From assembly GCA_024644595.1 (NCBI GenBank), contig JAHEHL010000004.1, positions 139,224 to 203,223 of the forward strand: a DNA stretch of 64,000 nucleotides. Reading direction: 5' to 3'. The stretch is from Porticoccaceae bacterium. GTDB lineage: Bacteria > Pseudomonadota > Gammaproteobacteria > Pseudomonadales > Porticoccaceae. The number at the start of each line of letters is the position of its first letter. Within the stretch, counting starts at the first letter, position 1. Below, piece after piece: positions 37,489 through 47,248 of the stretch. The position numbers were made by a program, and so were the translations under genes. The notes beneath the pieces were generated by a model. That model had not been told where the DNA came from. It did no database searches and saw nothing but the letters and a program-made list of their open reading frames with translations.

Positions 37489-38097
37489 CTATTGATGCTT
37501 CAGAGCCGATAGCTGACTGAGAACGTTCTGCAGTGGCTTCACATCGGCATATTTGGCGTTTAGATCAAACAGATTGGCTCGGTGAGCCTCAGAATTTCTA
37601 TCGCCCACCGCTTCCTCAGCGATCACCACTTGATAGTTATATTGCAGAGCGTCTACGGCTGAAGCGCGAACACAGCCACTGGTGGTTAAACCCGTGACCA
37701 CCAGCGAATCAACCCCGAGGTCGCGCAACTGATCATTCAGATCGGTGCCAAAAAAAGCGCTCGCCCAGCACTTTTCAATCAGAGGTTCACTTTTTCGAGG
37801 CTGCAGCGCAGCGTCCACTGCCACCCAGTGACTGTCCGGGCGGAGCACATTGAGCGCAGGCACTTTGCGTCTAAAAACATCAGCCTGCTTTTCATCTCGA
37901 TACACCACTGTTGTAAAAAATACCGGAAGCTGCAGTTGACGAAATAGCTCGAGCAGCTGTCTATTGGCCTCAACCACCTCTGGACATGACACTCCCAGAG
38001 GGCATTCTGGATCGGTAAAACCGTTGATCATATCCACCAGCAGTAATGCCGGGCTGGCAGTGAGTCCCAGTTTATTTTGTTGAAGATTATTTGACAT
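37489..38097 (-). CDS. Isochorismatase-family amidohydrolase
   Basis: This 202-residue cysteine hydrolase has the Asp-Lys-Cys triad of the family: D22 (LLVDMINGF), K109 (LIEKCWASAFFGTDL) and C142 (LTTSGCVRASAVDA). The non-proline cis-peptide segment VTGLTTSGCV is present. Among family members it looks more like N-carbamoylsarcosine amidase or other ureido/amide hydrolases than true isochorismatase, because it has the S-A-F-F-G-T-D-L segment. The substrate is not determined by sequence. The start MSNNLQQNK at 38097 is preferred over 38136, which abuts a terminator. It is on the same strand as the upstream TonB-hyu genes and may belong to their pathway. Confidence 0.88.
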   Translation of the reverse strand: MSNNLQQNKLGLTASPALLLVDMINGFTDPECPLGVSCPEVVEANRQLLELFRQLQLPVFFTTVVYRDEKQADVFRRKVPALNVLRPDSHWVAVDAALQPRKSEPLIEKCWASAFFGTDLNDQLRDLGVDSLVVTGLTTSGCVRASAVDALQYNYQVVIAEEAVGDRNSEAHRANLFDLNAKYADVKPLQNVLSQLSALKHQ

Positions 38098-38141
38098 GAC
38101 TGTTCCAGGTTTTCGTTTTACACATAAATTTTTCACCCAAA

Positions 38142-38162
38142 AAAAAGCGGGCCGCGCTTTTT
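38142..38162. terminator. Rho-independent terminator after the TonB receptor gene
   Basis: AAAAAGCG-ggccg-CGCTTTTT, with extra A and T on the flanks, works on both strands. It lies 40 bp past the TonB receptor stop and upstream of the amidohydrolase start, so the latter likely has separate or read-through transcription. Confidence 0.75.
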
Positions 38163-38201
38163 ATAATCAAAAGCACAGCCCGCTGCGGATACTACCCGAA
38201 A

Positions 38202-40718
38202 TTAAAAACGGTAGCTAAAGTCAACGCCGTAGGAATCCTTTGCACCCGGGTGAACAAATGAACCACCAAATTCAGGAGCCGGAATGATCTCTTCCAGATA
38301 CCTTTCATCAGTAATGTTACGTCCCCACACCGTTACACCCCAGTTCTCGCCATCAATAGCGAGACGGGCATTGAGCGTTTCGTATGAGTCGCGCGACGCT
38401 TTACTGAAGTCCTGAGTGATACTCGCACCAGGATAGAACACCTGCCAGATGCTTGGAGTTGCTTCACCCTGAAGGGTATGGAAAGCCATTTCACCAACAT
38501 GCTGCCAATCGAGACGAGCAGTCAGATTGATGCCACTAGACACTTCGGTTTCAAACTGCGCGCCCAGGTTAAAGGTGCGATCAGGCGTCTGCGGCGCATC
38601 GTTGCCCACGGTAACAGGGCGATGATCGTTGCGTTGGATTTCACTCGAAAGGAAACCGGCGCCACCAAACAGAGACAGATTTTCAGTAACCAGTGCATTA
38701 AAGTCCATTTCAAAACCCTGGATCTGCACATCTTCAATGGTGGTCACCACACGCATCAAACCAAATGGGCCAGCAAAGAATTCAAAGAACTGGCTGTCTT
38801 CAACATCGGTATTGAAAATTGACGCATTGATACGCAGACGGTTGTCCAAAAACTCCATCTTGCTACCCAGCTCATAGCTCGTTGAGACCTCTTTGTCGTA
38901 CTCATCTCTAACCTGAAGTTGACCGTCAACCAGGGCGCCGGGGTTGGTTCCGTCACCATTATTGTTATACCAGAAGTCAATCAGTGCCTCACTGCCAATG
39001 GAGTTAAATCCACCACTGCGGAAACCGACACCCCAGCTGGCATAAAGATTAAAATCTTCCGCGGCATTCCAGCTCCAGGTTACCTTCGGCTGGAACTGGC
39101 TAAAGGTCGCATTTCGATTAGGTATACCGTTTGGATTGGCTGCAAATGCCGGATTGATCGATCCAGTCGAGTTAACGTTCATGCCTGAACCGGCAACATT
39201 AGGCACCTGGTTGTTAACATCGCGCTCTTCGCGGTCATAACGTGCTGCAAATGCCAGCTCCATATCGTCACTCAGCTCAAATTCCATCTGCCCAAAGACC
39301 GCCATAACAGACGTATCGAACTGGTCGTTAAACAGCAGATCAGTCGGATTTGGACCAGTTGGGTCCACATAGGGCTGACGCAAGAAGCCACTGCCCGTAT
39401 CGGCGCCATAGGCAACCACAACCTGACGCTCAATCTCGGCAGCATAGACACCGGCAATCCAGCTGACAGCAGAATCCTCATCCGAGGTCAGACGAATTTC
39501 GAGACTGGTATCCGACTGATTGCGCTCCTGGTACTGGTAACCATCACAGGCCGTTGGTGTGTAGGGGCCATAGATACCCTGAAATTCAACACCCGGAGGA
39601 AATACCCCAAATGGCGCAAAGAACGGACCAAACAGATCCTCACGACCGGCCCCACCCAAACCTGCCGGAGTATTGTTCAATGTCGCACGATCAGCCTGAC
39701 AGGCATCGGTTAATTCGTAACCGTAGAATGTTGCGCTGGTGCCATCCGACAGCAGATACTCCTCGAGATCACTGTAGCTAAGCACAACACTGACATCGAC
39801 GCCCTCGCGATCCCAGTCTGCTTTCACCGAAAACTCAGATGTCTCCTGCTCGTTTTCACCTGGTACATTGTTGGCAAAGGTAAATTCATGCTGATTAACA
39901 TCCGCAAAGAAAGAGGGCCCAAGGCCAAAATCATTGGCAAATGCCGGCAGAGCAAACACTGCATTAAAGTTAATCGCACCGCCGCTGACTTCACTCATAC
40001 CTGCGCGGAAGTCCAGTGACAGCTCTTCGCTGACATCCCAGATCAGGCGACCTCGAACAGTAGTATCGTCAAGGAAATCGACTGAGCTGGCACCGGTATA
40101 AGTGTTTTGGTAATGACCGTCAGTCTCGCGCTGACTGACGCTTAGACGACCGAGCAGATTATCACTGCCCAGTGCACCGCTGATCGCCAGGCTGCCGTTG
40201 CGTGACCCATTATTCCCCGCACCCAACTTAAGATTGGCCTCAAACTCGCTGTCCGGGCGATTGGTGGAGACAATAATCGCACCCGCCACCGCGTTACGGC
40301 CATACAGAGCGCCCTGAGGGCCTTTCAGAACTTCAATCTGACTAACATCGAGCAACTCTTCATTGAAGCCGTTCGGATTAGTAACCAGCACGCCATCTAC
40401 CACATAGGCGAAGGTCGATTCCGCATCGCGGGTTGAAACAATACCGCGGATACTCACTTGGGTGTCACCAACGTTGGCCGAATCAACCATGGTTACGTTT
40501 GGCATCAGACTGATGAAATCGCCAGGACGCTGAATGCCCGCACTTTCAATTTGCGACTCGGTGAATGCCGTTACAGCAATCGGCACCTCCTGAAGATTTT
40601 CCGCACGCTTTCGCGCCGAAACAACGACCTCTTCAATCGCCATTTCTGCAACGGAAGCACTCGTAAAACCGGCCAAAATCGCCAGAACCAATGATTTCTT
40701 CACATGTGTTACTTTCAT
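38202..40718 (-). CDS. TonB-dependent outer-membrane receptor
   Basis: This 838-residue outer-membrane transporter has a signal peptide (about 1-24), a TonB box-like IEEVVVSARKR, a plug domain (IAVTAFTESQIESAGI, VSIRGI, VLKGPQGALYGRNAVAGAI) and a long beta barrel ending in phenylalanine (GVDFSYRF). The plug/barrel style is of the large group that in marine bacteria imports complex organic molecules rather than siderophores. The promoter region is AT-rich and GGGGGAT precedes the ATG. It is downstream of the hyuA/hyuB genes on the same strand, suggesting that it imports the substrate of that pathway; this is inference. Confidence 0.92.
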   Translation of the reverse strand: MKVTHVKKSLVLAILAGFTSASVAEMAIEEVVVSARKRAENLQEVPIAVTAFTESQIESAGIQRPGDFISLMPNVTMVDSANVGDTQVSIRGIVSTRDAESTFAYVVDGVLVTNPNGFNEELLDVSQIEVLKGPQGALYGRNAVAGAIIVSTNRPDSEFEANLKLGAGNNGSRNGSLAISGALGSDNLLGRLSVSQRETDGHYQNTYTGASSVDFLDDTTVRGRLIWDVSEELSLDFRAGMSEVSGGAINFNAVFALPAFANDFGLGPSFFADVNQHEFTFANNVPGENEQETSEFSVKADWDREGVDVSVVLSYSDLEEYLLSDGTSATFYGYELTDACQADRATLNNTPAGLGGAGREDLFGPFFAPFGVFPPGVEFQGIYGPYTPTACDGYQYQERNQSDTSLEIRLTSDEDSAVSWIAGVYAAEIERQVVVAYGADTGSGFLRQPYVDPTGPNPTDLLFNDQFDTSVMAVFGQMEFELSDDMELAFAARYDREERDVNNQVPNVAGSGMNVNSTGSINPAFAANPNGIPNRNATFSQFQPKVTWSWNAAEDFNLYASWGVGFRSGGFNSIGSEALIDFWYNNNGDGTNPGALVDGQLQVRDEYDKEVSTSYELGSKMEFLDNRLRINASIFNTDVEDSQFFEFFAGPFGLMRVVTTIEDVQIQGFEMDFNALVTENLSLFGGAGFLSSEIQRNDHRPVTVGNDAPQTPDRTFNLGAQFETEVSSGINLTARLDWQHVGEMAFHTLQGEATPSIWQVFYPGASITQDFSKASRDSYETLNARLAIDGENWGVTVWGRNITDERYLEEIIPAPEFGGSFVHPGAKDSYGVDFSYRF

Positions 40719-40752
40719 AATATCCCCCTGAATCAGGTCTAATTGTTATTTT

Positions 40753-40774
40753 AAAACAGTATGTTATATGTTTT
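40753..40774. promoter_or_regulatory. Inverted repeat upstream of the TonB receptor gene
   Basis: AAAACA and TGTTTT flank a 10-bp centre, GTATGTTATA. The centre loosely resembles the half sites of the GntR palindrome at 47163-47180. A regulatory role is possible but weakly supported, since the region is AT-rich. Confidence 0.25.
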
Positions 40775-40812
40775 TGTTAATCTAACTTATATCTTATAAA
40801 AAACTTTTTAAC

Positions 40813-42699
40813 CTAGTGTCGAGCACCAATAAAGGTTGGCGCTACAGGCGCAGGAAGATGGGTTTCCGCCTCACAGCGACTGCGGATATCCTCAAGCTCA
40901 CCACCAAAATTAAACAGTGCATCATTACTCCCTCGAGCCGCTATCAGCTCTGCTCGCAACGTCTCCGTTGCGGCCATATCGACTGAGCCATTAGCTGCAA
41001 TCACAACACCATAGCGGCGCGCGCCTTCAACTGAAACCAATCTGCGTGCCACATCCTGGCGCACCAGCTCGGGATCGCGAGCAAATGGATCGCCCCAGCC
41101 GCCGCCACCCCAAGTATTGAAGAAGAGCAAGTCGCCCGCCTTCACCTTAACGCCCTCAACTTTGGCCGGCAACCATTCTTCACTGCCGTCAGCACGAACC
41201 AATTTCTTGGTTGAACGCAACCCGGTATCACCACCGAGAACGCCCCATGGGAACGTCAGCCAGCGCTCATCATGAATACCTATGTCGCCATCGACAAGAA
41301 ACCGATAGGCTACACTGAGTCCATTTCCGCCGCGATGCAAACCGGCACCACCAGAATCGGGGATGGTTTCATAACGCTCAATACGCAGTGGGAAATAGGA
41401 CTCAATAAACTCGTTGGGCACATTGGTAAAGCCTGGCCACAGTGAGTGACCATCAGGCCCATCACCCACCGGACGACCCGGAACACCACCAAAACCAATC
41501 TGGAACAGCTGGAACCATTCATTACCCTTACCTTCACGGGTATCGTAGCCAGAGAAGAACAGGTGCGGCGAATCAGAGAAACCCGCTGCATTAAGCATCA
41601 TCTCAGGTGCCCCCATTCCCAACAGAGCGCCGAGCACATCAAAAATGCGCCCTAAAGCATGGGTTCGACCGGACAGCGCAGCAGGATAGTTTGGCTTTAG
41701 CAGAGTACCCTGAGGAATGCGGACATCCACAAGGTCATAGAAACCATCATTAAAGACTATCTGCGGGTCGACCACGTTAATTGTGAAGGAACCAAAGAAC
41801 ATCTTGAACATATCTTCGTTAAGGAAGAAATTAACCGAGCTCTGTGCCTGTGGGTCGGTGCCGGCAAAATCAAAGATTGCCTTCTCACCTTCACGCCACA
41901 TGGTGCACTTTATCTTGTAGGGTCCCATGCCCATACCATCGTCACAGAGATAATCTTCAAACTCTCTCGGCTCCTCGGGAATAAACATGCCGATAATATG
42001 CTTCATGGCGTCGTAGTTACGCTGCAACATAATATTCATGGTCGAAAACAGCACGTCATCACCGAAACGATCGGCCAGTTCGACACAGCGTTTGGCTGCA
42101 GTATTACAGGCTGCAACCAGCGCATTAAGGTCAAAGCGATTCCACTGTGGGGTTCGCACGTTATGCAAAATCAGCTCCAGCAGGTCACTTTGCAAAACAC
42201 CTTTTTTATACAGCTTGGTTGGTGGAATGCGAATACCTTCCTGGAAAATGGTTGTCGCCTGAATCGGTATCGATCCCGGCACCATGCCGCCATTGTCGGA
42301 CATATGTCCGAACATCGCAGACCAGGCAATGTGCCTGCCCTCTTTGAACACCGGCACCAACACCACCCAGTCAGGAAGGTGCGAGACAGCCGCATTACAC
42401 ATATAAGGATCGTTGGTGAGGATAATATCGCCCTCTTCGATCTCGTCATCGTAGGCTTCGAGGAATGGTCCGATAAAAGAGCCAAACTGGCCCACAACCA
42501 TCTTACCTTCTTTATTGGCAATCATCGGAAAGCAGTCACCCTGCTCGCGAATCCCGGGCGACATAGCCGTTCTAAACAGCACCGCATCCATTTCTTCTCG
42601 CGCATTGCGCAGAGCATTTTCGATAATGTCGACAGTCACCCCATCGACTTCAACATGCTGAAGGGGATTGGTATTGGTTTCTAATAGTCTTGCAGTCAT
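40813..42699 (-). CDS. hyuB: Hydantoinase B/oxoprolinase family protein
   Basis: This 628-residue protein is of the HyuB family, the partner of HyuA in ATP-dependent opening of hydantoins or 5-oxoproline; the same fold occurs in acetone- and acetophenone-type carboxylases. Recognisable segments are RTAMSPGIREQGDCFPMI, LTNDPYMCNAAVSHLPDWV, GHMSDNGGMVPGS and the late GGGGWGDPF. Length is close to typical HyuB (about 520-770). The stop of hyuA and the start of this gene are separated by 2 bp. The real substrate cannot be read from the sequence. Confidence 0.9.
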   Translation of the reverse strand: MTARLLETNTNPLQHVEVDGVTVDIIENALRNAREEMDAVLFRTAMSPGIREQGDCFPMIANKEGKMVVGQFGSFIGPFLEAYDDEIEEGDIILTNDPYMCNAAVSHLPDWVVLVPVFKEGRHIAWSAMFGHMSDNGGMVPGSIPIQATTIFQEGIRIPPTKLYKKGVLQSDLLELILHNVRTPQWNRFDLNALVAACNTAAKRCVELADRFGDDVLFSTMNIMLQRNYDAMKHIIGMFIPEEPREFEDYLCDDGMGMGPYKIKCTMWREGEKAIFDFAGTDPQAQSSVNFFLNEDMFKMFFGSFTINVVDPQIVFNDGFYDLVDVRIPQGTLLKPNYPAALSGRTHALGRIFDVLGALLGMGAPEMMLNAAGFSDSPHLFFSGYDTREGKGNEWFQLFQIGFGGVPGRPVGDGPDGHSLWPGFTNVPNEFIESYFPLRIERYETIPDSGGAGLHRGGNGLSVAYRFLVDGDIGIHDERWLTFPWGVLGGDTGLRSTKKLVRADGSEEWLPAKVEGVKVKAGDLLFFNTWGGGGWGDPFARDPELVRQDVARRLVSVEGARRYGVVIAANGSVDMAATETLRAELIAARGSNDALFNFGGELEDIRSRCEAETHLPAPVAPTFIGARH

Positions 42700-42701
42700 G
42701 A

Positions 42702-44783
42702 TTATTGTCCCCCTTTCGCAGAGCCAGAAGCCGGATTGATCAACAGATTGCCCACCGTATCCACTGCGGCGATATAGCCCGGCAGAACCACGGTGGTTGA
42801 ATCCATCTCACCGACAATCGCCGGACCCTCGACTTGCAGGCCCGCATGCAATTTAGCACGGTCGTAGATATTGGCCGCGTGCCAAGCGCCTTCGTAATAA
42901 AACTGACTCTCGTGGATCTTACATTCATCCAGCGTCGTGCCCGCTTGTCCCATTTTTAGTTCAGCAATAGCTTTGGCTTGCGCTTTGGCCACCGCGCGAA
43001 TCATCAAAATTTCATGCCCGTCACCGAGTTTGAAAGTAAACAGCTGCTCATGCTCTGCATCAAACTGATCAGTCAACAGTGCAACACCGCGTTCTTTGAG
43101 CTCCGCCTCGGTAAAGTCGATAGTGATTTGGAAGGCCTGCCCAGAATAACGCAGATCGGCCTGATAGGTGATTTCATGCTCGGATACAGGAATATTATCG
43201 GCCAGCAATGCTTCACCGGCACGTTCTTGCAGCTCGCGCAAATCCACGGCCAGCTGCTGATCACTGAGCTCGCTAGCCATTGTTAGATAGGTTCGTGCCG
43301 CCTCATCCTGCACCTGAGTTGTGGCATCACCATACGCACAGAGCACACCCGGGCCTGGAGGAATAATCACTGGCCAGGCATCAGTTAAAACTCCCAACGC
43401 ATTGGCATGCAATGGTCCGGCACCACCAAATCCAACCAACGCAAAATCACGTGGGTCATAGCCCTGCTCAACCGAAACCAGCCGTAGCGCACCAAACATC
43501 GATTCATTGACGATCTTGACGATGCCTTCAGCGGCTTCCATCAAGTCAATACCCATGGCATCGGCCACGGTTTGCACCGCGGCAACCGAAGCCTCGCGAT
43601 TAATCTCCATTTTACCACCGAGCTGCACATCGGAGGGTAGATAGCCGAGCACCACATTGGCATCGCAGACCGTTGGCTGTTCTCCGCCCTTCATGTAACA
43701 AGCTGGGCCGGGAACCGCACCAGCAGATTCCGGACCAACTCTCAAGGCTTTAGTTAACTCGGGCACAAAAGCAATTGAACCACCACCAGCGCCTACGGTA
43801 CGCACATCGACGGATGGCGCGCGCACACGAACGTCACCAACAATGGTCTCACGCCGCACCCGAGCTCGAGAATTTTGAATTAACGCCACATCGGTGGAGG
43901 TACCGCCCATATCGCAGGTCAGAATATTGTCGTAGCCGGCGCGACTACAGAAATAGATCGCACCCGACACACCGCCAGCCGGACCCGACATCAGCAGATT
44001 AACCGGAGACACCGCTGACGCCCGAGCCGAAGCGAGCCCGCCATCGGAGCGCAGAATGGACAGCTGGGTATCAGCTCCCATTTTATCGTTGAGCGCCGAC
44101 TGCAGATTGTTAACATACCTGGCCACTTCAGGGCGCACATAGGAGTTGACTACCGTGGTTTCGGTACGCTCATACTCCTGCATCTCGGGAACGACTTCAC
44201 TGGAAATAGAGATTGGCGTATCGACAAAAATTTCTGCAGCAATCTCGCGAGCGCGAACTTCATGATCACCGTTGATATAAGAGTTTATAAAACAGATTGT
44301 CAGCGCTTCGACCTCACCAGTCGCATACAGCGTTTTGAGGTCAACACGCAGCTGGTCTTCGTCCAGCGCTTGAACCTGCTCACCACTCGCACTCATCCGC
44401 TCATGGGCACCAATCGTGAGCTCCAGCGGCGCAAGCAAAGGTTTTTTAACAAAGCTGACCCAGCCACCAAGTCCGCCTGGACAGAAAGATCTCGCGACCT
44501 GCAAGGTATCTTCATACCCGGCCGTCGTCACCAGACCCACTTTGGCGCCACGCCCTGTTAGCACTGCATTGGTCGCCACAGTGGTACCGTGCATCACGCG
44601 ACTGACCTCGCGGGGGTCAATTCCCGACTCATCACAGATTCGTGCAATACCGTTGAGAACGCCGATAGAGGAATCCTCAGGAGTCGACGGCACCTTGGCA
44701 GTGAAAGTCTGTCCTGATGTTTCATTGATCAGCAGAAGGTCAGTAAATGTCCCCCCAACGTCTACTCCTAGCCTAAAGCTCAT
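42702..44783 (-). CDS. hyuA: Hydantoinase A/oxoprolinase family protein
   Basis: This 693-residue protein has the ATP-binding actin-like fold of HyuA. The N-terminus FRLGVDVGGTFTDLLLIN is the phosphate-1 motif. VMHGTTVATNAVLTGRGAKV follows, then TCDMGGTSTDVALI (phosphate-2) and FGGAGPLHANALG. In characterised enzymes ATP drives hydrolysis of a lactam/imide ring or carboxylation of a ketone, together with HyuB. It is flanked by the HMG-CoA-lyase-type gene upstream (about 60 bp) and hyuB downstream (2 bp). Confidence 0.92.
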   Translation of the reverse strand: MSFRLGVDVGGTFTDLLLINETSGQTFTAKVPSTPEDSSIGVLNGIARICDESGIDPREVSRVMHGTTVATNAVLTGRGAKVGLVTTAGYEDTLQVARSFCPGGLGGWVSFVKKPLLAPLELTIGAHERMSASGEQVQALDEDQLRVDLKTLYATGEVEALTICFINSYINGDHEVRAREIAAEIFVDTPISISSEVVPEMQEYERTETTVVNSYVRPEVARYVNNLQSALNDKMGADTQLSILRSDGGLASARASAVSPVNLLMSGPAGGVSGAIYFCSRAGYDNILTCDMGGTSTDVALIQNSRARVRRETIVGDVRVRAPSVDVRTVGAGGGSIAFVPELTKALRVGPESAGAVPGPACYMKGGEQPTVCDANVVLGYLPSDVQLGGKMEINREASVAAVQTVADAMGIDLMEAAEGIVKIVNESMFGALRLVSVEQGYDPRDFALVGFGGAGPLHANALGVLTDAWPVIIPPGPGVLCAYGDATTQVQDEAARTYLTMASELSDQQLAVDLRELQERAGEALLADNIPVSEHEITYQADLRYSGQAFQITIDFTEAELKERGVALLTDQFDAEHEQLFTFKLGDGHEILMIRAVAKAQAKAIAELKMGQAGTTLDECKIHESQFYYEGAWHAANIYDRAKLHAGLQVEGPAIVGEMDSTTVVLPGYIAAVDTVGNLLINPASGSAKGGQ

Positions 44784-44846
44784 ACTTATCTCCGGATCTT
44801 CTTATTGTTTTTTTCTTATACGCCGATAGTTCAAAATCGGCTCTTA

Positions 44847-45761
44847 TCACGCAGCCTTCAAAAGATAGCGCTGCAGCCATGGCTTGGCCCGGCCTCCTGG
44901 CGCGGTGCCCGTCAACTGGGCCGCCAGATCGGACGCCAACATCAACTTGTTCAGATCAATGCCTGTTTCAAAGCCCATTTGCGCCAACATCATTGCGACA
45001 TCATCAGTCGAGACATTTCCCGACGCGCCCGGCGCAAACGGACATCCGCCCAGCCCTGCAATTGAACTATCAAAGCGGCGGATTCCTGATTCCAGCGCAG
45101 CATAAACATTGGCCAAGCCCATAGCCCGAGTATCATGAAAGTGGCAGCCGAGTTTGTCTGAGCCATGCTGCTTTACCAGCGAGGCAGTCAATTCGCGCAC
45201 CTGTTGAGGATGCGCCGCGCCTATGGTGTCTGCCAGCACAACCTGATCAGCGTGCCCGACAAACCTTGCCACAATATCTTCCACCACTGCGGGATCTGTT
45301 GGCCCATCAAACGGACATTCGAAGACAACCGCGACGGTGGCCGTCACAGCAATACCATCACGTCGCGCACAGTCGATAATATCAAGTGTCACCGCTTCCG
45401 CATCAGCCATACTCATGGCCGCATTTTTTTGCGCCATGCCATCGCTGGCATAAAGGACCATTGTGACCATTTTGGCACCGGCATCGCGAGCTAATTGATA
45501 GCCTTTCATGTTCGGAATCAAGGCCAGCGACAGCACATCAGCATTGGCTTGATCACTCAGCCCGGCAAATACCTGATCAGTGCCCGCCATAGCCGGCACT
45601 GCTCTAGGCGAGACAAAACTGCCCACTTCTATCTGCGGCACCCCAGCTTCGGCAATCGCCCTGATTAACATCAGACGCTCTTCGGTGGTGAGAATCTTAG
45701 GCTGATTCTGCAGACCATCGCGCGGCCCTACATCGGTAATAATGACTGTTTCTGTCTTCAT
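44847..45761 (-). CDS. HMG-CoA lyase-type aldolase
   Basis: This 304-residue TIM-barrel enzyme is of the HMG-CoA lyase family, which cleaves 3-hydroxy-3-methylglutaryl-CoA to acetyl-CoA and acetoacetate. DVGPRDGLQNQ (metal Asp10 and catalytic Arg14) opens the protein. GCHFHDTRAMGLAN holds the metal histidines, and SIAGLGGCPFAPGASGN has the catalytic loop cysteine. The start overlaps the CoA-transferase stop (ATGA). It could act on another 3-hydroxy-3-alkyl acyl-CoA made by the hyu pathway. It could also double as the missing liuE for leucine catabolism encoded across the divergent promoters. Confidence 0.9.
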   Translation of the reverse strand: MKTETVIITDVGPRDGLQNQPKILTTEERLMLIRAIAEAGVPQIEVGSFVSPRAVPAMAGTDQVFAGLSDQANADVLSLALIPNMKGYQLARDAGAKMVTMVLYASDGMAQKNAAMSMADAEAVTLDIIDCARRDGIAVTATVAVVFECPFDGPTDPAVVEDIVARFVGHADQVVLADTIGAAHPQQVRELTASLVKQHGSDKLGCHFHDTRAMGLANVYAALESGIRRFDSSIAGLGGCPFAPGASGNVSTDDVAMMLAQMGFETGIDLNKLMLASDLAAQLTGTAPGGRAKPWLQRYLLKAA

Positions 45762-46957
45762 GCAACAGTTCCCTCCGCGCGCATCTGCGCAATTTCTTGC
45801 AAGCTAAAATCAAGCAATTCATGTAAAACCGCATCAGTATCCTGACCAAGAAGAGGCGCTGCAGTAAATTGCTCATCACCACTACGTGACAGTTTGATCG
45901 GATTACCTGGCCCCTTTGTCGAGTTGCCATTGGGATGTTTCAGGTCGATCACCATGTTGCGGTGCAGAACCTGACTGTCTGACAGTGCCTGACTGAAATT
46001 ATTGACTGGGGCACAGGGGATTCGCTGCGCTTCGAACAGCGCCAACCAATGCGCACAGCTCTCAACGCTAAGCAGCTCGTTAAGTCGGGCATTGATCATA
46101 TCGCGGTCTTCCCAGCGACCTGGCTGCACGTCATATTTGGGGTCATCGAACTCCGGGCAATTAACCACCCGCTTAAGGTTTTGCCAGAAATTATCAGTAA
46201 TCACCGCAATCACGATAAAACCGTCTGAGCAAGTAAAAGTGTTGTATGGCACATGTACAAAGTGACTGTTGCCAATTGGATAAGGGTTTTCACCAGAGAG
46301 AAAATGCATGGTCGCCATATAATTGAGCATGGATATCTGACAATCGAGCATTGAAATATCAACATGCTGGCCTCGCCCACTGCGCTCACGCTCATACAAC
46401 GCCGCCAGCACACCCATCACGCCAAACATACCGCCACCGAGATCACCGATCGGGATACCTGCTCTGACCAATTGCTGTTGATCCGGCCCGGTAATCGACA
46501 TACCGCCGCCCATGGCCTGAGCCACCTGGTCGAAGGCCGGCCGTTTACTGCCGGGACCATCGGAGCCAAATCCAGAAACAGTGCAGGTGATAATGCGTGG
46601 ATTGATCGTGCAGAGCGAATCAAAATCGATTTCCAATCGCTCTGCAACACCGGCTCCAAAATTGCTGATAACAATATCGGCTTTTTTAACCAGCTTATAA
46701 AACACCTGCAGACCCTGTTCACTTTTGAGATCGATAACGACGCTCTTTTTGTTGCGATTTAGAGTGAGATAATAGGCTCCCATGCCATCCAGAGAGTTAT
46801 TCGGATCGGACGCCAAAAGCTTGCGCGTGCCCTCACCCCCCAAAGGCTCAACCTTGATAGTTTCAGCACCCAGATCAGCGAGAATCATACTGCCGTAAGG
46901 GCCAGACAGCATATGCGTCAGGTCGAGAACCCGAACCCCCTTCAAGGACTGGTTCAT
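45758..46957 (-). CDS. CaiB/BaiF-family CoA-transferase
   Basis: This 399-residue family III CoA-transferase moves CoA between carboxylic acids through an aspartyl-CoA anhydride. The N-terminus LKGVRVLDLTHMLSGPYGSMILADLGAETIKVE is canonical, and the catalytic Asp lies in IPIGDLGGGMFGVMG. No signal peptide. It is the first gene of the minus-strand operon that continues with the lyase (4-bp overlap), hyuA and hyuB. It should activate a dicarboxylic or branched acid for cleavage by the lyase. The substrate is unknown. Confidence 0.92.
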   Translation of the reverse strand: MNQSLKGVRVLDLTHMLSGPYGSMILADLGAETIKVEPLGGEGTRKLLASDPNNSLDGMGAYYLTLNRNKKSVVIDLKSEQGLQVFYKLVKKADIVISNFGAGVAERLEIDFDSLCTINPRIITCTVSGFGSDGPGSKRPAFDQVAQAMGGGMSITGPDQQQLVRAGIPIGDLGGGMFGVMGVLAALYERERSGRGQHVDISMLDCQISMLNYMATMHFLSGENPYPIGNSHFVHVPYNTFTCSDGFIVIAVITDNFWQNLKRVVNCPEFDDPKYDVQPGRWEDRDMINARLNELLSVESCAHWLALFEAQRIPCAPVNNFSQALSDSQVLHRNMVIDLKHPNGNSTKGPGNPIKLSRSGDEQFTAAPLLGQDTDAVLHELLDFSLQEIAQMRAEGTVA

Positions 46958-47162
46958 CGATTACTCTCCACAGCCATGCCCATACAGCGACAGCGTGAAC
47001 AGTCATCAAGCGTTCGCAACCATTGGTAAAAAGCGCAGCGTCTCATTTTTCCCCTCGCCCGCCAAACAGAGAGTTGTGGCGGCATTTTTTTAAGCCAGTG
47101 ATTGATTGGTTATAGTGCCCGCGTAACGATTTCGATCGCGAGCTGTACTTAACCGGCCATAA

Positions 47163-47180
47163 TGGTATAAAGTTATACCA
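47163..47180. promoter_or_regulatory. Candidate GntR/HutC operator
   Basis: TGGTATAA-ag-TTATACCA is a perfect palindrome with 8-bp arms, in the 291-bp region between the divergent CoA-transferase and GntR genes. The GTATA/TATAC arms fit HutC-subfamily sites. It lies 68 bp upstream of the GntR start, and no other palindrome of this quality was seen in the gap. Confidence 0.7.
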
Positions 47181-47248
47181 AACATTCTTTAGTGATACAA
47201 CTGTTTAATCTGTCCGTAAGAATTTTAAAGAGCAATCAGGCCCTATCT

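Noticed and set aside
37489-44783. Creatinine/N-methylhydantoin degradation (HyuAB plus N-carbamoylsarcosine amidase)
   Set aside because: The gene families fit, but the CoA-transferase, lyase and TonB receptor do not belong to that route and a creatinine deaminase is absent; kept only as a substrate hypothesis.
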